Positions 1-5,208 of a stretch of DNA of 5,208 bases are shown in pieces (the stretch's first letter is position 1; each line of letters begins with the position of its first letter). The DNA comes from an uncultured Gammaproteobacteria bacterium. GTDB taxonomy: Bacteria; Pseudomonadota; Gammaproteobacteria; GCA-001735895. The position numbers were made by a program, and so were the translations under genes. The notes below the pieces were generated by a model. The model was not told where the DNA came from and did no database searches. It saw only the letters and a list, made by a program, of their open reading frames with translations. Where the stretch lies: the NCBI GenBank assembly GCA_945787265.1, contig CALZHS010000162.1, positions 1-5,208 of the forward strand, given 5' to 3'.

Positions 1-457
1 TCAGGCTTACGAGGAACAGACCCAGCGCCCAGAACATGATGTAGACCAGCTTGCGTAATTGCGACCCAATGGCGTCAATCGCCATGCGGGTGAAACTGAT
101 TTCCGATGAAACCGCTTTTCCGGTCAGCGCTATTTCGATTTTTTCCGACATCAGCGCATTGAAAGGCGCGGCGACGATGTTTGCGACCGGAGTAAAGCTG
201 AAAAACACGGTCATCGCCGCCAGCACGCCGAAGAAGATCCAGATCAGCCACGCGATAAAGTCAAGGAACTCGGGAACGAACGACATCAGCCATTCGACAA
301 AGACATTAAACTGGCTGTATCCATACCAGACCAGGGCGCCGAACAGCAGCAGGTTGATCATTAGCGGTATGATTACGTAAATACGCACGCCGGGTTTGTT
401 GAGCAAGCTCAACGCACGTGCCAGTGCCCGTGTGCCCCGCGTAATATCGGCAATCAT
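1..457 (-). CDS. cysZ: Sulfate transporter CysZ (EI24 family), 3' end cut off by the window edge
   Basis: CysZ is an inner-membrane protein that takes up sulfate for cysteine synthesis. The reading frame starts at an ATG at 455-457 and stays open to the left edge, giving 152 residues of a protein that is about 250 long in E. coli, so roughly the last 100 residues lie outside. Family evidence is the N-terminal pattern KPGVRIYVIIPLMINLLLFG (residues 21-40), close to the QPGLRRFVLLPLLVNILL stretch of E. coli CysZ as I recall it. The core motif AAPFNALMSEKIEIALTG (96-113) also matches the known AAPFNGLLAEQ...LTG region. Hydrophobic segments lie at about 27-46, 67-88 and from 136 to the edge, as expected of a membrane protein. 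The start is supported by a GAGG 10 bases upstream, next to the queF stop. The gene follows queF by 12 bases, so it is probably co-transcribed from the queF promoter. I see no separate cysteine-type control site. Identification is confident from motifs; substrate is inferred from the family. Confidence 0.88.
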   Translation of the reverse strand, partial: MIADITRGTRALARALSLLNKPGVRIYVIIPLMINLLLFGALVWYGYSQFNVFVEWLMSFVPEFLDFIAWLIWIFFGVLAAMTVFFSFTPVANIVAAPFNALMSEKIEIALTGKAVSSEISFTRMAIDAIGSQLRKLVYIMFWALGLFLVSL

Positions 458-467
458 CGACCGCTAG

Positions 468-471
468 CCTC
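468..471 (-). promoter_or_regulatory. Shine-Dalgarno-like GAGG for cysZ
   Basis: On the minus strand the queF stop codon TGA (472-470) runs directly into GAGG (471-468), followed by 10 bases and then the cysZ ATG. This site overlaps the upstream stop codon, which fits translational coupling and supports the chosen cysZ start. Confidence 0.55.
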
Positions 472-859
472 AGGCCAGTTCGACGGGCTCGGGTGCCTGC
501 CAGCCCTCGGCGCGGTGTTCGGCGACGATACGGGTATAAACACCGCCACGCACGTTAAACTCGGCATTAATGCGCATAAAGCGCGGCGCAATCGCAGCCA
601 CCAGGTCCGACAGGATCTTATTGGTCACTGCTTCGTGAAACGCGCCGTGGTCGCGATAGGACCAGAAGTAAAGCTTCAGCGCCTTTAATTCAAGGCATAA
701 CCGGTCAGGTACGTACTGTATCTCGATGCTGGCAAAGTCGGGCTGCCCGGTCAGCGGGCACAAACAGGTGAATTCGGGCGTATCGATGTGAATCGTGTAG
801 TCGCGTTCGGGATTTGGGTTCTCAAAAGTGTCCAGCTCGCTGGAAGGCTGAGTACTCAT
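470..859 (-). CDS. queF: NADPH-dependent 7-cyano-7-deazaguanine (preQ0) reductase, short unimodular type
   Basis: QueF reduces the nitrile of preQ0 to the amine preQ1 with NADPH, a cytoplasmic step in making the tRNA wobble base queuosine. The 129-residue protein is a complete single T-fold domain. The catalytic region is CPLTGQPDF at 34-42, with the nucleophilic Cys34 and the proton-donating Asp41, equivalent to Cys55 and Asp62 of B. subtilis QueF. The QueF family motif E-(S/L)-K-(S/A)-x-K-(L/Y)-(Y/F/W) is present as ELKALKLY (57-64). His75-Glu76 (in FHE) match the substrate-binding His-Glu pair and keep the B. subtilis spacing of 41 residues from the catalytic Cys. At 129 residues it belongs to the short class, unlike the roughly 280-residue tandem form of E. 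coli. Only a weak GAGA precedes the start, but the N-terminus has no better ATG. It is first in a leftward unit with cysZ and has its own strong-looking promoter. Confidence 0.95.
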   Translation of the reverse strand: MSTQPSSELDTFENPNPERDYTIHIDTPEFTCLCPLTGQPDFASIEIQYVPDRLCLELKALKLYFWSYRDHGAFHEAVTNKILSDLVAAIAPRFMRINAEFNVRGGVYTRIVAEHRAEGWQAPEPVELA

Positions 860-915
860 ATTGTTTCTCGCAGGTTAAACGGCTCGGGTCAGCACAACTG
901 AATCCGGGGCGCGCC

Positions 916-943
916 ATTATATATCTCTATCCGCAATAGGCAA
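916..943 (-). promoter_or_regulatory. Sigma70-type promoter for queF-cysZ
   Basis: Read on the minus strand, a perfect -10 hexamer TATAAT (921-916) is preceded by a 16-base spacer and a -35 hexamer TTGCCT (943-938), which matches TTGACA at 4 of 6 positions. Transcription would start near 909, leaving a leader of about 50 bases before the queF ATG. The leader shows only a weak 4-bp hairpin (TCAG/CTGA). This is a prediction from consensus matching. Confidence 0.6.
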
Positions 944-974
944 TTAATTGAAGGGTTTTACTGTTGCCGGATAG
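927..974. repeat. Gapped inverted repeat between the divergent promoters
   Basis: The left arm CTATCCGCAA (927-936) is the reverse complement of the right arm TTGCCGGATAG (964-974) except for one missing base; the arms are 27 bases apart. The left arm lies in the spacer of the predicted queF promoter and the right arm just upstream of the smc -10, so each promoter carries one copy in the same orientation relative to its own -10. This could be a pair of binding sites for one regulator, or simply similarity between two promoter cores. No known operator consensus was recognised. Confidence 0.45.
941..950. repeat. 10-bp perfect palindrome CAATTAATTG
   Basis: A perfect 10-bp palindrome sits near the middle of the divergent region. 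It overlaps the edge of the predicted queF -35 and lies about 30 bases upstream of the smc -10. The position suits a shared operator, but AT-rich palindromes of this length also arise by chance. No specific regulator is suggested. Confidence 0.4.
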
Positions 975-980
975 TGCAAA

Positions 981-989
981 TGATATACT
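981..989 (+). promoter_or_regulatory. Extended -10 promoter for smc-zipA
   Basis: TGATATACT reads as an extended -10 element (TG, one base, then TATACT, matching TATAAT at 5 of 6). A good -35 is missing: TTGCCG at 964-969 gives a spacer of only 14 bases, and the hexamer at 17-base spacing (CTGTTG) is poor. That fits an extended -10 promoter that depends less on -35 contacts. Transcription would begin near 996, leaving a leader of about 33 bases before the smc ATG. Confidence 0.5.
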
Positions 990-992
990 CTG

Positions 993-1030
993 CTCGCAAA
1001 AATTTTTACCCGGGAATTCCTCGCAAAAAT
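993..1030. repeat. 11-bp direct repeat spanning the smc leader
   Basis: CTCGCAAAAAT occurs exactly at 993-1003 and again at 1020-1030. The copies are offset by 27 bases. The first covers the predicted smc transcription start and the second runs into the ATG of smc. Between them lie three small palindromes in succession: AAAAATTTTT (998-1007), CCCGGG (1009-1014) and GGAATTCC (1013-1020). There is no clear Shine-Dalgarno in this leader. Function unknown. Confidence 0.6.
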
Positions 1031-4000
1031 GCGTCTCAGTCAGATCAAAATAGCCGGCTTCAAGTCGTTTGTCGACCCAAGCAAGATCGTGTTTCCGGCA
1101 AACGTTACCGGCATCGTAGGCCCTAATGGCTGCGGCAAGTCCAATGTCATCGATGCGGTGCGCTGGGTTATGGGCGAGTCTTCGGCCAGGAATCTACGCG
1201 GCGAATCAATGGAGGACGTCATATTCAGCGGTTCTTCGAGCCGTCAGCCGGTAGGCCAGGCCTCGGTAGAGCTGGTTTTTGACAATTCCGATGGACGGGT
1301 GAAAGGTGAGTACGCCAAGTACAACGAAATCTCGGTAAAACGCATCAGCACCCGGGTTGGCAAGTCCAAGTACTTCCTCAACAACACGCGCTGTCGCCGT
1401 CGCGACATCGCCGATATTTTTCTTGGCACGGGGCTGGGACCCCGCAGTTACTCGATTATCGAGCAAGGTATGGTAAGCCGCGTCATCGACGCCAAGCCGG
1501 ATGAATTGCGGGTCTATCTCGAGGAAGCCGCCGGCATCTCGAAGTACAAGGAGCGACGCCGCGAAACCGAAACCCGGATTCGACATACGCGCGAAAACCT
1601 GGATCGCCTGGTCGATTTGATCGACGAGATAGACAAGCAGCTCTCGCGACTTGAGCGCCAGGCAAAAACTGCGGCCAAGTACAAGCAATTGAAACAGGAT
1701 CAGCGTCGGCTCGAGGCAGAGAGCCTGTTGCTGCAAAAGCAGGTTTTTGACGCGGAAATCGAGGCGCAGCGACGCCAGCTTGCCTGGGCCGAAACCGATA
1801 TGGAAAAGCGCACCGCGGAGTTGCGCGAAACCGAGCGCGAGATCGAGCAGGGGCGACTGAAGCTGGCTGAAGCCAGCGAGCAATTGAACCGGGTGCAGGG
1901 CCAGTTTTATAAGCTTGGTGCAGAGATTTCGGGCAAGGAACAGGCGATCGAACACCAGAAGAATCTGCGTCAACGCGGTCGCCAGGAGCTGGACAGCCTG
2001 GAACAGTCCCTGCAGGATGCGGGCAAGATACTTGCCGACGATGCTGCCAGGCTGGAGCAGCTGGAACTGAAGCTTGCCGATATTGCGCCAGAACTGGAAT
2101 CCAGCAATCAGGATCTCGAGCAACAGCGGTCTGCGGTGGAGCAGGCGGAAGAAAAAATGCACGAATGGCAGGAATTGTGGGATCAGTTTCGTCGCGAATT
2201 CCACCAGGTTCACGAGTCTGCGCAGATCGAAAACCGCGGTATCGAGCATATCGAGCGCCAGGTACAGCGTACCGAACAGCAGCGCCTGCGCCTGCAGGGC
2301 GAGCTGGATACTCTCGACGCCTCCGCAGCCGCTCAGGAAATCGATGAGCTCGAGTCCAGTGTCGAGGCCAGCGCGCAGGAATATGCCGCAACGACCTCCC
2401 AGGTACAGGCGCGGGCCGAAGAAATCCAGGCGCTGCGCGGCAGTTGTGAAGATTCGGCCAACCAGCTTGACGAACAGCGCAACCAGGTGCAAACCCTGCG
2501 CGGACGTTTGAGTTCGCTGGAGGCGCTACAGCAACATGCGCTTTCCGAAACCAGCGACGAGGTCAAGCAGTGGCTTGAGCAGCATCAAATCGATTCGACG
2601 CATCGCCTGACCAGCCTGCTGAAGTTGAAGGGCGATATAGGCAGGGCAGTTGAAGTGGTACTGTCGCCATTTCTCGGTGCTTTCTGCACCTCGAGCGGCG
2701 AGCCCGTGCCCGATGCATTCGTGCCGAATCGTAACGTGGCGGTATTCGACCGCGACCCGGTGCAGGCGCGCGGCGGTGATCGTGATTGGCCGAAACTGTC
2801 AGACTATATCGAGTGTGATGTCGACCTGTCGGCCATCCTGGACGGGGTTTACCTGTGCAGGGATCAGCAGGATTTACGCGACAAGCGCGGCCAGCTGAAG
2901 GCCGGCGAAAGCCTGGTTACGGCGCAGGGGCTCTGGGCCGGTGGTAACTGGATATTGCAGCAGGGTGAGGAAGACCAGCATGCGGGTACCCTTGCGCGTG
3001 CGCAGGAGATCGACTCGATTCAAGCACAGCTGGGCCAGATAACGAAGGCGGCGATGACCTTGAAATCGCACTACGATGGCGATCGGCAGCGCCTGCAAGT
3101 TCTCGAACAGGAATGGGACCGCGATCAGAAATCAATGGCTGCTTTACAGCAGCAACTATCCGAACTGCGCCAGCAGCTCGGTAACCGGAAAAGCGAGGCC
3201 GAGCAGGTTCAAAACAGGCGCCGGCAGTTACATACCGAGCTGGCTGAGCTCGAGGAACAAAAGCTTGGACACACCAGCGAACTGCAGTCGAATAGCGCCA
3301 AGCGCAACGATTTTCTCGAGCAGATTGCGCAGATGACGGAACTCGAAGAGGGATTGCAGGCACAAAAATCACGTCGCCAGCAAAGCTTGACCGCAACCCG
3401 GGACGCGCTGCAGCGGGCGCTTGAAAAAGCGCACCAGCTCCAGATCCGGCAGCAGGCGCTGGAGGCAGAGCAGCGTACCACGCGTTCGAATATCGAGCGC
3501 ATCGAGCAGCAGAAAAACCAGTTTGATCAACGAATCCGGGAGCTCGATGACATCATGAACAGTGATATCGATCCCATCGGTGAACTGGAGGCCACGCTGC
3601 AGGAGCTGCTGAAGCAGCGTAATCAGAGCGAACAGGAACTGGGCCAGGCACAGCAGGCCGTTGGCGAACTGGACAACCGGCAGCGCGAACTCGAAGCCGA
3701 ACGTAACACTCGCCAGCAGCATGTCGATGACTTTCGTAATCAACTCGAGCAGGAACGTATGCAGCTGCAGGAGGCGAGCATCCGCTGCAATACGATCGAG
3801 GAACAATTGCAGAAGACAGGGCTGGATATCGCCAGCCTGCAGCAGGATCTCGATCCCGAGGCGGATTTAGACGAATGGAGCATGCGTCTCGAAAAGTTAA
3901 ACAAGCGTATCGACCGCCTCGGTCCGATCAACCTCGCGGCAATCGACGAACAAAAGGAACAGGCTGAACGAAAACAGTACCTGGATGCGCAGAACCAGGA

Positions 4001-4535
4001 TTTGATTGCAGCGTTGGAAACACTCGAGGACGCGATCAGGAAAATAGACAGGGAAACCAGGGATCGGTTCAAGAACACATTCGAACAGGTTAACAGTCGC
4101 CTGGTGGAGCGTTTTCCCAAGCTGTTCGGAGGTGGCGAAGCACATCTCGAGATGACCGAAAACGATTTACTCAACACGGGTGTGCAGATCATGGCGCGAC
4201 CACCCGGAAAACGCATAACCAACCTGCAGCTTTTATCAGGAGGAGAGAAGGCACTTACCGCGGTAGCATTGATTTTCGCGATTTTTGAGCTCAATCCATC
4301 ACCATTTTGTATGCTGGACGAGGTTGATGCGCCGCTCGACGATGCCAATGTCGGGCGTTTTTGCGCAATGGTTACGGAAATGTCCGAGCGGGTACAGTTC
4401 ATCATTATCACGCACAACAAGATAACCATGGAAATGGCCCAGGGTCTGAATGGCGTAACCATGCATGAACCCGGGGTATCACGACTGGTCTCGGTCGATG
4501 TCGGCGAAGCGGTGGTACTTGCCGGGGTTCAGTAA
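1029..4535 (+). CDS. smc: Chromosome partition protein SMC (condensin ATPase)
   Basis: SMC is the ATPase of bacterial condensin. Working with the kleisin ScpA and with ScpB, neither of which is in the window, it extrudes DNA loops and helps separate sister chromosomes. The 1168 residues are complete and of normal family length. The N-terminal head (about 1-165) has the classic opening AGFKSF (9-14), Walker A GPNGCGKS (31-38), the R-loop Arg57 and the Q-loop Gln146. Long glutamine- and glutamate-rich coiled-coil arms (about 165-505 and 665-960) flank a hinge at about 510-650. The C-terminal head begins near GPINLAAI (965-972) and carries the FGGGEA loop (1033-1038), the signature motif LSGGEK (1069-1074), Walker B CMLDE (1094-1098), the D-loop around Asp1100 and the H-loop His1129. 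All ATPase motifs look intact. The hinge is compact and divergent. The start is fixed by the conserved N-terminus even though no good Shine-Dalgarno precedes it. zipA overlaps the stop codon by one base. Confidence 0.98.
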   Translation: MRLSQIKIAGFKSFVDPSKIVFPANVTGIVGPNGCGKSNVIDAVRWVMGESSARNLRGESMEDVIFSGSSSRQPVGQASVELVFDNSDGRVKGEYAKYNEISVKRISTRVGKSKYFLNNTRCRRRDIADIFLGTGLGPRSYSIIEQGMVSRVIDAKPDELRVYLEEAAGISKYKERRRETETRIRHTRENLDRLVDLIDEIDKQLSRLERQAKTAAKYKQLKQDQRRLEAESLLLQKQVFDAEIEAQRRQLAWAETDMEKRTAELRETEREIEQGRLKLAEASEQLNRVQGQFYKLGAEISGKEQAIEHQKNLRQRGRQELDSLEQSLQDAGKILADDAARLEQLELKLADIAPELESSNQDLEQQRSAVEQAEEKMHEWQELWDQFRREFHQVHESAQIENRGIEHIERQVQRTEQQRLRLQGELDTLDASAAAQEIDELESSVEASAQEYAATTSQVQARAEEIQALRGSCEDSANQLDEQRNQVQTLRGRLSSLEALQQHALSETSDEVKQWLEQHQIDSTHRLTSLLKLKGDIGRAVEVVLSPFLGAFCTSSGEPVPDAFVPNRNVAVFDRDPVQARGGDRDWPKLSDYIECDVDLSAILDGVYLCRDQQDLRDKRGQLKAGESLVTAQGLWAGGNWILQQGEEDQHAGTLARAQEIDSIQAQLGQITKAAMTLKSHYDGDRQRLQVLEQEWDRDQKSMAALQQQLSELRQQLGNRKSEAEQVQNRRRQLHTELAELEEQKLGHTSELQSNSAKRNDFLEQIAQMTELEEGLQAQKSRRQQSLTATRDALQRALEKAHQLQIRQQALEAEQRTTRSNIERIEQQKNQFDQRIRELDDIMNSDIDPIGELEATLQELLKQRNQSEQELGQAQQAVGELDNRQRELEAERNTRQQHVDDFRNQLEQERMQLQEASIRCNTIEEQLQKTGLDIASLQQDLDPEADLDEWSMRLEKLNKRIDRLGPINLAAIDEQKEQAERKQYLDAQNQDLIAALETLEDAIRKIDRETRDRFKNTFEQVNSRLVERFPKLFGGGEAHLEMTENDLLNTGVQIMARPPGKRITNLQLLSGGEKALTAVALIFAIFELNPSPFCMLDEVDAPLDDANVGRFCAMVTEMSERVQFIIITHNKITMEMAQGLNGVTMHEPGVSRLVSVDVGEAVVLAGVQ

Positions 4536-5208
4536 TGGATGCAAGCGCATTTAGGTGGGTGCTGATCATTATTGCGATCCTGGTGGGATTCGGGGTCTAT
4601 CTGTACAGCCTGCACCAGGCACGATTGCGCAAACGCAGTGCGATCGAGACATTCACCCGCGAGGAGATCGATTCGGCATTTGTCGAAGACGAGCAACTGC
4701 GCTTCGAAATGAATAATCTTAGCCAGATTCTGACCGAGAACGAGACTGACGAAGACCTCGACGAGATCGAGATTAATCCCGCCAGTGAAATACAGAAAAG
4801 CCCGTTTGCATTGCCAGATGTCGAGATATATGTGCCGGCAATGTTAAAGGGCAGGGATGAAGACAGCTTGATCAGTTATCACCTGAGGTATGAAGATTTT
4901 CGCCTGATTACCGGTGAGGAAGCCGATGCAGCCGTGCAGGAGACCGGCCTGGAACTTAGTCCCGAGGGTTTACTCGAATTTCGCGAAGAAGGAGAGGTCT
5001 GTTTCCAGGTGGCCAGTCTCAGTGATCCGGGGCATTTTAACGAGATCGAAAAACTCGATTTTGCGACCCTTGGATTCAATTGTTTTATCGATCTTGAAAC
5101 CTGTGAAAATCCGCGACTGTCATATGAATCGATGCTGAAAAAAATCGACGAACTGGTGCGCCTGTTGAATATCAAGGTATACATGCCGAACCAGGACCAG
5201 GTCGTCGC
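4535..5208 (+). CDS. zipA: Cell division protein ZipA, 3' end cut off by the window edge
   Basis: ZipA anchors and stabilises the FtsZ ring at the inner membrane in gammaproteobacteria. The frame starts at the ATG inside the smc stop (TAATG) and stays open to the right edge, giving 224 residues; probably only about 20 are missing. One membrane segment (about 8-25) is followed by basic residues Arg30, Arg32, Lys33 and Arg34, the usual ZipA layout with the bulk of the protein in the cytoplasm. Residues 36-96 form a short acidic linker (18 Asp/Glu, 3 Lys/Arg, only 3 Pro). From about 112 the sequence aligns with the FtsZ-binding domain: FQVASLSDPGHFNEIEKLDF (157-176) parallels the E. coli FSLANMVKPGTFDPEMKDF region, followed by a strand, a helix (196-211) and NIKVYMPNQ before the edge. 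The start has only GGGG (4524-4527) upstream, so translation is probably coupled to smc. The position after smc strongly supports the call; sequence similarity is modest, as usual for ZipA. Confidence 0.85.
   Translation, partial: MDASAFRWVLIIIAILVGFGVYLYSLHQARLRKRSAIETFTREEIDSAFVEDEQLRFEMNNLSQILTENETDEDLDEIEINPASEIQKSPFALPDVEIYVPAMLKGRDEDSLISYHLRYEDFRLITGEEADAAVQETGLELSPEGLLEFREEGEVCFQVASLSDPGHFNEIEKLDFATLGFNCFIDLETCENPRLSYESMLKKIDELVRLLNIKVYMPNQDQVV

Noticed and set aside
51..380. A 109-codon plus-strand open frame at the left edge
   Set aside because: It is antisense to the clear CysZ reading frame and shows no family features.
860..909. Possible preQ1 riboswitch in the queF leader
   Set aside because: The roughly 50-base leader lacks the stem, the C-rich loop and the A-rich tail of preQ1 class I, and is too short and unstructured for the other classes. 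QueF genes in this group are not generally known to carry one.
1009..1020. CCCGGGAATTCC resembling a cloning polylinker (SmaI and EcoRI sites side by side)
   Set aside because: No further vector or linker sequence surrounds it, and the flanking promoter and conserved smc start are continuous, so adjacent short palindromes by chance are the simpler reading.
1206..2492. A 428-codon open frame on the minus strand, antisense to smc
   Set aside because: It lies wholly inside smc and its leucine-rich, low-complexity product is what antisense reading of glutamine- and glutamate-rich coiled-coil codons gives. It has no domain I recognise and no ribosome site. The same applies to the shorter antisense frames at 1483-2391, 3369-3806 and 3740-4462.
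1524..3900. Repeated CAG/GAG-rich stretches in smc suggestive of DNA repeats
   Set aside because: They follow the Gln/Glu-rich heptad pattern of the SMC coiled coils and show no regular unit or spacing at the DNA level.
4879..5184. Open frames on both strands near the right edge (4879-5184 minus, 4914-5138 plus)
   Set aside because: Both overlap the ZipA FtsZ-binding domain in other frames; the ZipA frame runs continuously from 4535 to the edge and has family features.

Overview
The window looks like chromosomal DNA from a free-living gammaproteobacterium that uses SMC condensin rather than MukBEF. ZipA is known essentially only from Gammaproteobacteria. Enterobacteria and their relatives carry MukB instead of SMC, so an smc gene directly followed by zipA points to a lineage outside that group. 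The order cysZ, then divergently smc and zipA, resembles the conserved neighbourhood in which ligA (NAD-dependent DNA ligase) normally comes next, but the window ends before that point.

The left part (1-859) is a leftward two-gene unit. queF encodes a short, single-domain preQ0 reductase of queuosine synthesis. It is followed after 12 bases by cysZ, an inner-membrane sulfate-uptake protein that runs off the left edge after 152 residues.

The divergent control region (860-1028) holds a good sigma70-type promoter for queF (perfect TATAAT) and an extended -10 promoter for smc. Between them are a gapped inverted repeat with one arm near each promoter and a 10-bp palindrome. An 11-bp direct repeat links the predicted smc transcription start to its start codon.

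The right part (1029-5208) is a rightward pair. smc encodes a complete 1168-residue SMC ATPase with all head motifs and a compact, divergent hinge. zipA starts inside the smc stop codon (TAATG) and runs off the right edge after 224 residues. The ZipA is unusual in having a short acidic linker in place of the usual long proline/glutamine-rich one.

The smc-zipA pair joins chromosome compaction and segregation to Z-ring anchoring in one transcript, while the leftward pair is metabolic. I see no mobile elements, CRISPR arrays, RNA genes or novel system. The observations most worth a second look are the control region and the ZipA linker.
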